A model generated the notes under the pieces. The model made no database searches. It was not told the DNA's origin and worked only from the letters and a program-made list of their open reading frames with translations. A stretch of DNA of 64,000 nucleotides, from the NCBI RefSeq assembly GCF_039631295.1, contig NZ_JBDIVE010000001.1, positions 186,001 to 250,000 of the forward strand, read 5' to 3'. The first letter of the stretch is position 1. Every line of letters starts with the position of its first letter. The translations under genes were made by a program, and so were the position numbers. This DNA is from Viridibacterium sediminicola (GTDB taxonomy: Bacteria > Pseudomonadota > Gammaproteobacteria > Burkholderiales > Rhodocyclaceae). This document shows positions 49,364-58,029 of this stretch, piece after piece.

Positions 49364-50383
49364 TCAGCGCGCAGGCTGCGGGCGCGGCGCCGCGTGCGTC
49401 GTGCTCATGCCCGCTGCGCGCACGCTGCACGCGCGCTGCGCCGGCAAGGCCGCCAGCTCGCCATCGCTGAGGCAGACCACGCGGTTGCGGCCCTTGCGCT
49501 TGGCTTCGTACAACGCCGCGTCAGCCGCCGCGATCAGCAACTCGTCCTCGCGCAGATCGCCACAGCTGGGGTGGATCTGCGCCAGACCAATGCTCAGGGT
49601 GATGCAGTGCTCGCCATCCGCGCAGATCGCCATGCACTCCAGCTCTTCGCGGATCGACTCGGCAATGTGCAGTGCATCCTCAACCGGCGTCATGCCCAGC
49701 AGCAGCACGAACTCATCGCCCCCGTAGCGCGCCGCGAGGTCAGATGGCCGCCGCGCATGGCGACTGATTGCCGCCGCAATGGCGCGCAGGCATTCATCAC
49801 CGAACACATGCCCGTAGGTGTCATTGGCCTGCTTGAAGTAATCGGCATCGATCAGCATCAGGCTCACCGGCCCGTGCCCGCGCCGCGCGCGCGACAGCTC
49901 GTTGCGCAAACCATGGCTGAACAGCTGGCGGTTGGGCAGGCCGGTCAGGCTGTCCATATTCATCTGCCGGGTATGGCAAACCGCCAGCAAGTGGCGCCCA
50001 TCCTCGACGAAGGCGCGCACCTTGAGGGAATAAAAGCGGTACTCGTTCTGACTGTGACAAGGGTAGATCTGCTCGAAGCTCTCGTCCTCGCCACTGAGCA
50101 CGCGGCGAATCCCTTCCGCCGCCTCGGCCGCCATGCTGTCGCCAGATTCCGCCGCCTGATCGACCGCCTGCAGATAATCAACGCCGATCCAGTCCAGATT
50201 CGGGGAACCGTTTTCTTCGCCAAACTCGATCCAGCTCGCATTGGCGAAAATGATGACTCCCCGCTCATCGAGCACGACGATGTTCGCATCCAAGGCATCG
50301 ACCAGCGTTCTGAACACCCCGCGCCCTCCCCGAGTCCGCAAACGCCCCCGGCGCCCGCGACTCCAATCATCCAGCATAGGCAT
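49364..50383 (-). CDS. Diguanylate cyclase with N-terminal PAS domain
   Basis: The 339-residue protein makes cyclic di-GMP. A PAS-like sensor domain spans about residues 25-130 (VDALDANIVVLDERGVIIFANASWIEFG). The GGDEF domain follows, with LTGLPNRQLF, the intact active site YGGDEF near residue 220, and an I-site RxxD (RPSD, five residues upstream of GGDEF) for product inhibition. No membrane segment or signal peptide is visible, so it senses a cytoplasmic cue. Convergent with the LysR gene and monocistronic. Confidence 0.93.
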   Translation of the reverse strand: MPMLDDWSRGRRGRLRTRGGRGVFRTLVDALDANIVVLDERGVIIFANASWIEFGEENGSPNLDWIGVDYLQAVDQAAESGDSMAAEAAEGIRRVLSGEDESFEQIYPCHSQNEYRFYSLKVRAFVEDGRHLLAVCHTRQMNMDSLTGLPNRQLFSHGLRNELSRARRGHGPVSLMLIDADYFKQANDTYGHVFGDECLRAIAAAISRHARRPSDLAARYGGDEFVLLLGMTPVEDALHIAESIREELECMAICADGEHCITLSIGLAQIHPSCGDLREDELLIAAADAALYEAKRKGRNRVVCLSDGELAALPAQRACSVRAAGMSTTHAAPRPQPAR

Positions 50384-50826
50384 GGCGATATGCTAAGCGC
50401 AATGCGCGCAGCCGGAAAAGCAGCCTTTATGCATGATCTCGCGCAAAACTCAACGTAAAACGCGCGGCCAAGTGCTCAACGCCGCAGCCTAACCCTGACA
50501 AAGGAGCCAACAGGCGCTTGGTTGAGTACAGATTCATCCTTGGCCTCAAAACAGCCGGCCAGGTTCACGCCGCCCGCTCCCCGGAATCGCTCAAACGCTC
50601 AATCACGGAGAGATTCTGGCTTTGTGGGCGAACGCGGGACTCTAGCCGTGCGCCCCGTGAGTAGAGAAGGGATTACCGGGAAAATTCTTGATCTATAGCG
50701 ATTTTTAGATCGCCCTCCAAATACAATCAAGAATCACTTCTATTTAGAGGGCGTATTTGATACTTTTCAACGCCCATCAAACCCATGACAGAAGAAATAA
50801 TCGACTCGCCTAATGAGGTGGCAAAT
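50384..50826. other. Intergenic stretch with an AT-rich inverted repeat
   Basis: No supported gene. The second half is AT-rich, unlike the surroundings. An imperfect inverted repeat lies at 50711-50753: CGCCCTC plus AAATA on one side, TATTT plus GAGGGCG on the other, with a 17-nt loop. It may serve the following gene as an operator or RNA hairpin. Confidence 0.45.
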
Positions 50827-51315
50827 TTGAAAAAAGTAATCGCGTCCTTATCAGCCATAGTCCTGGCCTCGTTAGGTGCCTACTCCGCAGCATCCGGAGC
50901 AGCGTCAACGACTGACGTCACATCGTTATCGAAAACGTTAGACGCTACGCAAAGAAACGCCCAAGCGGCGCTAAGTAAAGCAAAAGACCTCTATGAGAGC
51001 AGACGAGGCTCATTGGGAGTAAACGGGCAAGGTCGAAATTTCGTTACCAACGAAATGGAGCCTTACTTCAACAGAGGAATGACGTTCGACCAAGCAGAGG
51101 AGATGATCAAGCAGATGGGAGGCCAAGTAAGCCCACGAGGCGTGAACCCGCTAATGGGAACTTCAATATTGGCTTCTGGTGTGTATGGGCATGTGGTGCT
51201 CGAATCCTCTTTCCCGAGAAAAGCTATTTTAAGCGTGACACTCTTACCTTCGGAGCCGGGGAAATACGATGTAGTAGATAAGGTCGAAGTTGAATTAACT
51301 ATTTCTGTTCTTTGA
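50827..51315 (+). CDS. Predicted exported protein, function unknown, TTG start
   Basis: The likely product is 162 residues. A frame begins at an ATG (50785), but the sequence there is acidic (MTEEIIDSPNEVAN). At TTG 50827 the protein becomes MKKVIASLSAIVLASLGAYS, a good signal peptide, with GAGGTG 6 nt upstream. So the TTG start is preferred. The mature part has helix-forming residues (TQRNAQAALSKAKDLYESRRG) and then a beta-rich end. No family recognised. GC content is lower than its neighbours, a hint of transfer. It stands alone and precedes a terminator near 51424. Confidence 0.6.
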   Translation: MKKVIASLSAIVLASLGAYSAASGAASTTDVTSLSKTLDATQRNAQAALSKAKDLYESRRGSLGVNGQGRNFVTNEMEPYFNRGMTFDQAEEMIKQMGGQVSPRGVNPLMGTSILASGVYGHVVLESSFPRKAILSVTLLPSEPGKYDVVDKVEVELTISVL

Positions 51316-51423
51316 TGAGTGGTGTCGTGTAATGACGCGGTCCGGCGGAGTGCTCACGCCGCCCAACGACCTGACTTTGCCTCGACGTGACGCTGCGCTA
51401 ACGCAGCCATACTCGCACGGCAA

Positions 51424-51450
51424 GAAGCCCGCTTCGGCGGGCTTCTTTTT
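51424..51450. terminator. Bidirectional rho-independent terminator
   Basis: GAAGCCCGC and GCGGGCTTC form a stem around a TTCG tetraloop and are followed by TTTTT. Located 18 bp beyond the 3' end of the minus-strand transporter gene and about 110 bp after the unknown plus-strand gene. Confidence 0.9.
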
Positions 51451-51467
51451 GATGGTCAAGACACTGC

Positions 51468-52904
51468 TCAGCGCTGGCCGGCCTGGGAATCGGCCGCAGC
51501 GCTCTTCGGCTTATAGCCTGAGATCTCATTGCCGGCATCGAGCGGCAAACGCAGGAACTGGAAAGCTGCGATCACGGCGAGCACGCCCATCAGCCCGAAG
51601 GCCCAGCGGAAATCGACCAGCAAGGGGGCGCTATGGCCATGCAAGGCTTGCGAAAGATGCAGGAGCAGCGCGGCGACGGCTACGCCCAGCAGCATCGCCA
51701 GCTGCTGGAACATGCTGGCCAGGGTGCTGGCCGAATTACGCTCGGCCTGGCTGATGTCGGCAAAAGCCAGGCTGGCCAGTGAAGTGAAGGCCATCGAGCG
51801 GGTGAGGCCGGCGCAGAACAGGCTGGCAAACATCAGCCAGCGTGAAGTATCGGCCTCGAAAAGAGCGCAGGCAGCGATGCTCAGGCCGCACAGCAGGCTA
51901 TCGACAAACAGCACCCGACGGAAACCGAGACGCCGCAACGTACGTGTGGTGATGGCCTTCATGCCTAGATTGCCGATGAAGTACGCGAACAGAAAGCTGC
52001 TCGCCTCCAGCGCGCTGAGCCCGAAACCCAGCTGGTAGAGCAAGGGCAGCAAGAACGGCGTCGAACTGACGGCGATGCGCACCCAGGTCCCCGCCGACAG
52101 GGTCGACAACGCGAAACTCAGCCGCTCAAAGGGTTTGAGACTGAGTAAGGGCGTCGCGGTACGCGCCAGATGGCGCAAGGCAAAGTAAGCGAGGATCACG
52201 CCGATGCCGATCAGCAGCCAGGGCACAGGCCGCGTGATCTGTCCATGACCGAGCGACTCCAGCCCGGTCAGTACCAGCGCCAGCGCGCTGGCGGTGTAGA
52301 TGAAGCCGGGCCAGTCCAGATTGTCACGCTGGGTGCTGCGCGTCAGCGGCAGATAACGCCAGGCGAGCAGGCTGCCGGCCAGACCGAGCGGCAGATTGAG
52401 CAGGAAATTCCAGCGCCAGCCCGCGTAGGTGGTGATGAAACCACCGAGCACCGGGCCGATGACCGGCGCCACCAGCGCGGGCCAGGTGATGAAGGTATTG
52501 GCTTCGAGCAGCTCTTGCTTGCTGGCCTGATGCAGCACGATGATGCGCCCGACCGGCACCATCATCGCCCCTCCCAGGCCTTGCAGAATGCGCGAGGCGA
52601 TGAACTCAGGCAGGCTGCGCGACAGCCCGCAGATCAGCGAACCGAAGGTAAACAACAGGATCGCGCCGACAAAGACGCGACGTGCGCCAAACCGCTCGGT
52701 GAGCCAGGCTGAAAGCGGCATGAAGATAGCTACCACCAGCATGTAGGTCGTGATCCCCACGCTCATCTGCACAGGCTGCACCCCCAGACTGCTGGCCATC
52801 TGCGGCAGCGAGGTATTGAGGATGGCGCCGTCAAGCATCTGCATGAAGGCAGCAGCAGCGACAATCAGTGCGGTACGTCGGGTCAGCGGATTGAGAATAC
52901 TCAT
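51468..52904 (-). CDS. MFS transporter, DHA2 family (multidrug exporter-like)
   Basis: This 478-residue inner-membrane protein has about 12-14 predicted helices. FMQMLDGAILNTSLPQMASSLG at the first helix and GRIIVLHQAS after VPV fit the drug:proton antiporter DHA2 (EmrB/QacA) group. Motif A is LTERFGARRVFVGA. Typical substrates are lipophilic drugs and toxic metabolites. It is monocistronic here, with no membrane-fusion partner (EmrA) adjacent, so it may act alone. Confidence 0.9.
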   Translation of the reverse strand: MSILNPLTRRTALIVAAAAFMQMLDGAILNTSLPQMASSLGVQPVQMSVGITTYMLVVAIFMPLSAWLTERFGARRVFVGAILLFTFGSLICGLSRSLPEFIASRILQGLGGAMMVPVGRIIVLHQASKQELLEANTFITWPALVAPVIGPVLGGFITTYAGWRWNFLLNLPLGLAGSLLAWRYLPLTRSTQRDNLDWPGFIYTASALALVLTGLESLGHGQITRPVPWLLIGIGVILAYFALRHLARTATPLLSLKPFERLSFALSTLSAGTWVRIAVSSTPFLLPLLYQLGFGLSALEASSFLFAYFIGNLGMKAITTRTLRRLGFRRVLFVDSLLCGLSIAACALFEADTSRWLMFASLFCAGLTRSMAFTSLASLAFADISQAERNSASTLASMFQQLAMLLGVAVAALLLHLSQALHGHSAPLLVDFRWAFGLMGVLAVIAAFQFLRLPLDAGNEISGYKPKSAAADSQAGQR

Positions 52905-53032
52905 GAATCAGTGGGGCAATGTGAGGGGGCGGATCTGCAAGGCGTACGCAGAGGAAAAATGCAGCGCTGCTGCCATACACAATAGTTTGCACCAACACCC
53001 GCCCCACCAGGGCGCGCTCGCGCCGCCCAGGC

Positions 53033-53239
53033 TCAGCGGCAAAGCCCGGCGAAAGCACGCCCGGCAGACGCCGGCATGGTCGCCAGACCAAACCGTCGGC
53101 CGAGCGCCGAGCGCACCATCCGCACCCGGCCAGCGAGGTGGTCCCCCGCCTCCTGCAGCCGCAACGAGGACGGGAACAAGGCCCCGATCAGCGCTGGCGT
53201 CTGCAGGTAAAAACTTGCAAAACACAGAATGTCGAACAT
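53033..53239 (-). CDS. Possible small protein (68 residues), uncertain
   Basis: This frame in the gap between the MFS and YgiW-like genes encodes MFDILCFASFYLQTPALIGAL, a possible short hydrophobic helix, followed by a basic alanine/arginine-rich tail. AGG lies about 8 nt upstream. The GC-rich region readily produces chance frames on both strands, and I recognise no family, so this is listed with low confidence. Confidence 0.3.
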   Translation of the reverse strand: MFDILCFASFYLQTPALIGALFPSSLRLQEAGDHLAGRVRMVRSALGRRFGLATMPASAGRAFAGLCR

Positions 53240-53283
53240 GACGGGCCTCGTTTTCGCAGCTATTCACGCCGGCAGCTGCCGGC

Positions 53284-53673
53284 TCACTTGACGACACGCA
53301 TATCGATCAGCTTGATCTTGCTGAAGCCCAGCACCTTCGGCACATACTTGCCGTAGATCTCGACCGGTGTGTTCTGATCGATGGGCGCATTGAAGCCTGC
53401 GTAGAGGAAGCCGCGCTTATGCTTATGGTCGTGATCGTCATCCACGTCCAGATAGATCGTGCCAGTACCATCGTTGAACTCGTACAGATCATGATCGAGG
53501 CGGCGCGTAATATGCCCTTTGAGTGTGACGAAGCTATCCATCAGCAAGCTGCCCTGCAACTGCTTGACGGTGCTGCGGCTCGCGTCGGGACCGACGAATT
53601 GCGCCATGCTTGCGCTGGCGGCAAAGAGGCTGCTGGCGATGAGACCTGCGGCGATGATGTGTTGGATCTTCAT
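53284..53673 (-). CDS. YgiW/YdeI family stress-related OB-fold protein, exported
   Basis: This 129-residue protein has a signal peptide (MKIQHIIAAGLIASSLFAASASMA) and the BOF/YgiW OB-fold: QFVGPDASRSTVKQLQGSLLMDSFVTLKGHITRRLDHDLYEFNDGTGTIYLDVD. The family is periplasmic and linked to stress tolerance in enterics (hydrogen peroxide, cadmium, acid). An unusual DDDHDHKHKRGF loop replaces the ordinary strand end near residues 78-89, raising the possibility of metal binding. PVEIYGKYVPKVLGFSKIKLIDM closes the domain. Monocistronic, in an otherwise gene-poor gap. Confidence 0.88.
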   Translation of the reverse strand: MKIQHIIAAGLIASSLFAASASMAQFVGPDASRSTVKQLQGSLLMDSFVTLKGHITRRLDHDLYEFNDGTGTIYLDVDDDHDHKHKRGFLYAGFNAPIDQNTPVEIYGKYVPKVLGFSKIKLIDMRVVK

Positions 53674-53942
53674 GATGCGCTCCTGTCTTTAGAGTGAAGT
53701 GCCGACCGTTTCGGTACAGCGTGATTGCAGTCTAAAGAAGCGATCCTGAACGCCAGCTGAATAGCAGCGCCGGCGCCGTGAGCGCCGCAGCAACACACAC
53801 ACAAGCCCGCGGTTAATCGCCCGGCAGCTGGCCGCCGGCTCACGCCCAGGTGGCGAAGCATGGCAGGGTGAGCTCGGTGAGCCCACCCGCTTCGCAGCAG
53901 TCAAAACAACTGGATCATTGGCGGCCCACTACGCCCGCGCCA

Positions 53943-54120
53943 CAGTTCCCTCCCCCTCGGGGTAGGGTGCCCCGCCAGGGGCAGGAGAGGGGAAATAGCT
54001 CGCGCCCCAGAACTATCCATGACCGGGTGCGACGCCCCCACCTCGCCCGGCGCTGCGCGCCACCCTCTCCTCAAGGAGAGGGCACGGCAAAGCCCCTGCC
54101 TGCTCAAGCGGCACAAGCCT
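53943..54120. repeat. Intergenic repeat unit 1 near tex
   Basis: Begins CAGTTCCCTCCCCCTCGGGG and contains CTCGCGCCCCA, GGGTGCGACGCCCCCACC, TCGCCCGGCGCTGCGCGCCACC, then AAGGAGAGGGCACGGC and CCCCTGCCTGCTCAAGCG. A nearly identical unit starts 208 bp later. It contains internal inverted segments (for example CCTCTCC and GGAGAGG). No gene. Confidence 0.85.
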
Positions 54121-54150
54121 CGGCTTGACAGCGCACAGCGCCAGCGCCCG

Positions 54151-54332
54151 CAGTCCCCTCCCCCTCGGGGTAGGGTGCCCCGTCAGGGGCGGGAGAGGGG
54201 AAATGGCTCGCGCCCCACAAGCGCTCCATGAGCGGGTGCGACGCCCCCACCTCGCCCGGCGCTGCGCGCCACCCGCTCATCAAGGAGAGGGCACGGCAAA
54301 ACCCCTGCCTGCTCAAGCGGGCAAAGCCCCGG
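54151..54332. repeat. Intergenic repeat unit 2 near tex
   Basis: Second direct copy of the unit at 53943, in the same orientation and close to the end of tex. It reads CAGTCCCCTCCCCCTCGGGG to GCAAAGCCCCGG with scattered differences. Likely a REP-like or mobile miniature element; no protein coding. Confidence 0.85.
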
Positions 54333-54337
54333 CGTGC

Positions 54338-56665
54338 TCAGTTCTTCTTGGCCTTCGCAAACGCCGCCGCAAACGCGCTGTTGGCAACGGGCGCCTGGCG
54401 TGGCGCTTGCGCGGGTCGGCCCTGCGGGCGCTCATTGCGGCGCGCTGCGCCATCGGGCTTTGCTCCCTTCGCGACTTCATCGGCAAGGCGCATGGTCAGC
54501 GCGATGCGCTTGCGCGGGATATCGACTTCGACCACCTTGACCTTGACGATGTCGCCGGCTTTGACGACTTCGGCGGGGTCCTTGATGAAGCGCGTCGACA
54601 TCGCGGAGACATGCACCAGACCGTCCTGATGCACGCCGATGTCGACGAAGGCGCCGAAGTTGGTGACATTAGTGACCACGCCTTCGAGCAGCATGCCGGG
54701 CGTGAGGTCCTTGAGTTCTTCGACGCCTTCGCGGAACACGGCGGTCTTGAATTCGGGGCGCGGGTCGCGGCCGGGTTTTTCGAGTTCGCGCAGGATGTCC
54801 TGCACGGTCGGCAGGCCGAAGCGCTCGTCAGTGTATTTGCGCGGATCGAGCTGCTTGAGCGTCGCCGTATCGCCAATCAAGTCGCGTGCTTTTTTCTGCA
54901 CGTCGGCAAGCATGCGCTCGACGACCGGATACGCCTCGGGGTGAACCGATGAGGCGTCGAGCGGGTTGCTGCCGCCGGTAATGCGCAGGAAGCCCGCGCA
55001 TTGCTCGAAAGTTTTCTCGCCCAGACGCGGCACTTTCTTCAGTGCGGCGCGGCTGGCAAAGGCGCCGTTCTCGTCGCGGTGGGCGACGATGTTCTGCGCC
55101 AGCGTGGCATTGAGGCCGGAGATGCGTGCGAGCAAGGCGGCGGATGCCGTGTTCACATCGACGCCAACGGCATTGACGCAGTCTTCAACCACCGCGTCGA
55201 GCGAGCGCGCCAGCTTGGTCTGGTTGAGGTCGTGCTGGTACTGGCCGACGCCGATGGCCTTGGGTTCGATCTTGACCAGCTCGGCGAGCGGGTCTTGCAG
55301 GCGGCGCGCAATGGACACGGCGCCGCGCAGGCTGACATCGAGATCGGGGAATTCCTTGGCGGCGAGTTCGGATGCGGAGTAGACCGAGGCACCGGCTTCG
55401 GAGACGACGATTTTGCTGACGCCCGGCGCAGCGCTGAGTGCAATCGCCTCCGCCGCAAGCTTGTCGGTCTCGCGGCTCGCGGTGCCGTTGCCGATGGCGA
55501 TCAGCTGCACGCCGTGCTGGCGGATCAGGGTGGCGAGCGTGTGCAGCGCGCCGTCCCAATCGCGGCGCGGTTCGTGCGGGTAGATCGTCGAGGTGGCGAG
55601 CAGCTTGCCGGTGGCATCGACCACGGCGACCTTCACGCCGGTGCGGATGCCGGGGTCGAGCCCCATGGTCGTGCGTGCGCCGGCCGGCGCGGCGAGCAGC
55701 AGATCCTTGAGGTTGCGGGCGAAGACGCGCGTCGCTTCAAGCTCGGCGCGTTCGCGCAGCTTGCCCATCAGATCCAGCTCCAGCGACAGGCCCAGCTTGG
55801 CGTGCCAGGCCAGACGCGCGGTATCGACCAGCCACTTGTCAGCCGCACGGCCCTGATCGCGAATGCCCGCAGCATGCATGATGCGGCGCTCGCAGGGATT
55901 CGGCTCGAGCGCGCGCGAACCGTCTTCGGGGTCGCTGTCGAGCGCCAGGCGCACGCGCAGCACCTCTTCATTGCGACCACGGAACAGCGCCAATGCGCGG
56001 TGCGAGGGAATGTCGGCCAGCTTCTCGCGGTAATCGAAATAGTCGCGGAAGCGGGCAGCTTCGGCATCCGCTTCCTTGTCTTTCGCGACGTTCGACACGA
56101 CGATGCCATGCGCATCGAGGTATTCGCGCAGCTCGCCGATCAGTGTGGCGTTCTCGGCAAACTGCTCCAGCAGAATCTGCCGGGCGCCATCGAGCACAGC
56201 TTTCGCGTCGGCAAAGCCGGCTTCGACGTTGAGGTACTTTTCGGCTTCTGCTTCGGGTGGCAAGGTCGGCGTCGCGAGCAGCGCTTCGGCCAGCGGCGCA
56301 ATGCCCGCCTCGCGCGCGATCTGCGCCTTGGTGCGGCGCTTCTGCTTGTAGGGCAGGTAAAGGTCTTCGAGGCGCTGCTTGGTGTCGGCGTTGTCGATCT
56401 CGGCTTGCAGCGCGGGTGTCAGCTTGCCCTGCTCGGCAATGCTGGCGAGCACCGCACTGCGCCGCTCTTCGAGCTCGCGCAGGTAGCCCAGGCGTTCTTC
56501 AAGATTGCGCAGCTGGGTGTCGTCCAGCCCGCCGGTGACTTCCTTGCGGTAGCGCGAGATGAAGGGCACGCTGGCGCCGCCATCGAGCAGTTCGATGGCG
56601 GCAATGACCTGGCGGGGCTGCGCGCCGATGTCGGCGGCAATGCGATCTTGAATGGACGGGAGCAT
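54338..56665 (-). CDS. tex: Tex family RNA-binding transcriptional accessory protein
   Basis: The 775-residue protein follows the Tex layout: N-terminal helical domain (IQDRIAADIGAQPRQVIAAIELLDGGASVPFISRYRKEVTGGLDDTQLRNLEERL), a YqgF/RNase H-like core (TTMGLDPGIRTGVKVAVVDATGKLLATSTIYPH), helix-hairpin-helix segments (GVDVNTASAALLARISGLNATLAQNIVAHRDENGAF) and a C-terminal S1 RNA-binding domain (LTPGMLLEGVVTNVTNFGAFVDIGVHQDGLVHVSAMS). It binds nucleic acids and influences transcription of virulence and stress genes in several bacteria. The ATG at 56665 is chosen over a TTG at 56671. Length is normal. Confidence 0.97.
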   Translation of the reverse strand: MLPSIQDRIAADIGAQPRQVIAAIELLDGGASVPFISRYRKEVTGGLDDTQLRNLEERLGYLRELEERRSAVLASIAEQGKLTPALQAEIDNADTKQRLEDLYLPYKQKRRTKAQIAREAGIAPLAEALLATPTLPPEAEAEKYLNVEAGFADAKAVLDGARQILLEQFAENATLIGELREYLDAHGIVVSNVAKDKEADAEAARFRDYFDYREKLADIPSHRALALFRGRNEEVLRVRLALDSDPEDGSRALEPNPCERRIMHAAGIRDQGRAADKWLVDTARLAWHAKLGLSLELDLMGKLRERAELEATRVFARNLKDLLLAAPAGARTTMGLDPGIRTGVKVAVVDATGKLLATSTIYPHEPRRDWDGALHTLATLIRQHGVQLIAIGNGTASRETDKLAAEAIALSAAPGVSKIVVSEAGASVYSASELAAKEFPDLDVSLRGAVSIARRLQDPLAELVKIEPKAIGVGQYQHDLNQTKLARSLDAVVEDCVNAVGVDVNTASAALLARISGLNATLAQNIVAHRDENGAFASRAALKKVPRLGEKTFEQCAGFLRITGGSNPLDASSVHPEAYPVVERMLADVQKKARDLIGDTATLKQLDPRKYTDERFGLPTVQDILRELEKPGRDPRPEFKTAVFREGVEELKDLTPGMLLEGVVTNVTNFGAFVDIGVHQDGLVHVSAMSTRFIKDPAEVVKAGDIVKVKVVEVDIPRKRIALTMRLADEVAKGAKPDGAARRNERPQGRPAQAPRQAPVANSAFAAAFAKAKKN

Positions 56666-56746
56666 GAGCAATCAGAAGAGCGACAGAGGCCGGGACTATG
56701 CCCTAATGCAGTTTACTTAGGCAATGTGCCTGTTTGATGCGCTGGC

Positions 56747-56853
56747 TTTCACCGCAAAGGACGCCAAGGAAAAGCAAAGGGCCGCAAAGGAAAACGATTG
56801 TTGTGGTTTTCTTTGCGGCCCTGCTGTCTTGCTTGGCACTCTTTGCGGTGAAA
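56747..56853. repeat. Large intergenic inverted repeat upstream of tex
   Basis: TTTCACCGCAAAG (56747-56759) and CTTTGCGGTGAAA (56841-56853) are perfect inverted arms. Between them GGGCCGCAAAGGAAAAC and GTTTTCTTTGCGGCCC-type segments pair again, giving a long potential cruciform or RNA hairpin of about 107 bp. No gene. The accompanying gap (56666-56950) holds nothing else recognisable. Confidence 0.88.
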
Positions 56854-56950
56854 ATCCGCCGCCCTGAAACTGAACACTTTGTAACTGAGCTGCACTGGGG
56901 ACAATGCCCACGCTGAGGCGCTGGGGCAAGTGCGCCGCCCGCACGTATCG

Positions 56951-57517
56951 CTAGCCTGCCGTTGCAAGGTGGCCCAGCGCGTAGTACTGCAGCGGACCTT
57001 CTACATCGGCAGGCGGGCATTCTGCCCACAGACGCAGGCGCACCAGACTCCAGCTCGTTGGCTCGTAGGCCGTGACCGCCGCCAGAGCGCCACAGTGGCC
57101 AATGTCCGAGGCGCTGCGCGCGGATTCCGTGCGCGCCAGCTCAGCCAGATCGACATAGGCAGGCAGACTCACGAGTTCACGCGTCGCCCACTTGGCCGCG
57201 CGCTGCGCAGGGCCCTGGTACTCATTGAGCACGGACCAGACACGCACGGCCGGCCAGCCGAAATCGCGCACCAGCGCAGCAAAACCCGCGCTGCTCAGAA
57301 AGCTGTTGAGGCCTTCATTGTCCTGCCACAGATAGAACGGCGCGTAGAGGTTTTCAGCTGAGCGGTAGTCCTCAGCGTCGCGACGCGCATAGAGGAATGC
57401 CTTGAACCCGAGCAGCGGAAAGCCATCCATCAAGTGGCCCTTGTCGGCGATGCGGCGCTCGATGACCCTCATGTCATAGTCCGCAGGTAAGGTGAAGCTG
57501 TATTGCATGGCAAGCAT
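56951..57517 (-). CDS. DUF4865 family protein
   Basis: The 188-residue protein begins MLAMQYSFTLPADYDMRVIERRIADKGHLMDGFPLLGFKAFLYARR, which I recognise as a DUF4865 start. LYAPFYLWQDNEGLNSFLSSAGF and REASRSASDIGHCGALAAVTAYEPTSW-like segments follow. Function unknown. The ATG at 57517 has GGAG 9 nt upstream; ATG 57508 is also possible. The gene lies 85 bp after the CMD-family gene on the same strand, so the two probably form an operon under the divergent LysR gene. Confidence 0.8.
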   Translation of the reverse strand: MLAMQYSFTLPADYDMRVIERRIADKGHLMDGFPLLGFKAFLYARRDAEDYRSAENLYAPFYLWQDNEGLNSFLSSAGFAALVRDFGWPAVRVWSVLNEYQGPAQRAAKWATRELVSLPAYVDLAELARTESARSASDIGHCGALAAVTAYEPTSWSLVRLRLWAECPPADVEGPLQYYALGHLATAG

Positions 57518-57602
57518 GATCCGTGACTCCCTAAATGATTGGTGCAAGAGCATTACCGCAAGACTGATCTTCGGCGCGCTTGGTCGTGTCTTTCCTTGTT
57601 GA

Positions 57603-57923
57603 TCAGGCCGGCAAAGATTCAAGCGCGGTCAGTGCCGAGGCGGCCGTTGGCCAACCGGAATAAAACGCCAGATGGGTGATCAGTTCGGCCAGTTCGGCAC
57701 GCGTGATGCCGTTGTCCAAGGCGCGTTGCAGATGAAAAGGCAGCTGTTCCAGGCGATACAGCGCAACCAGGGCCGCAACCGTGATCAGACTGCGTTCGCG
57801 CGGCGCAAGCTCGCTGCGCTGCCAGACGTCGGCAAACAGGACCTCGTCAGTCAAGCTTGCAAATTTGGGGGCGACTGCGCCAAAGATTGCAGCGGCGCTG
57901 CCGGGCTGTGCGGGGGTGGTCAT
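57603..57923 (-). CDS. Carboxymuconolactone decarboxylase (CMD) family protein
   Basis: The 106-residue protein has the CMD fold: SLITVAALVALYRLEQLPFHLQRALDNGITRAELAELITHLAFYSGWPTAASALTALE. The CxxC motif of AhpD-type members is absent, so a peroxidase role is unlikely; it may be a decarboxylase or of unknown activity. It precedes the DUF4865 gene and is divergent from a LysR-type regulator, a grouping seen in other proteobacteria. Confidence 0.9.
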   Translation of the reverse strand: MTTPAQPGSAAAIFGAVAPKFASLTDEVLFADVWQRSELAPRERSLITVAALVALYRLEQLPFHLQRALDNGITRAELAELITHLAFYSGWPTAASALTALESLPA

Positions 57924-58029
57924 CTGCGGCTCCTGTGTGAGGTGTTGACGACTTCACTGTAGCGCGCGAGGATTGTTTAGAAAATTGGATAGTTTTTGAT
58001 TTACTGTTCAATAAAACAGGACGATCGCC

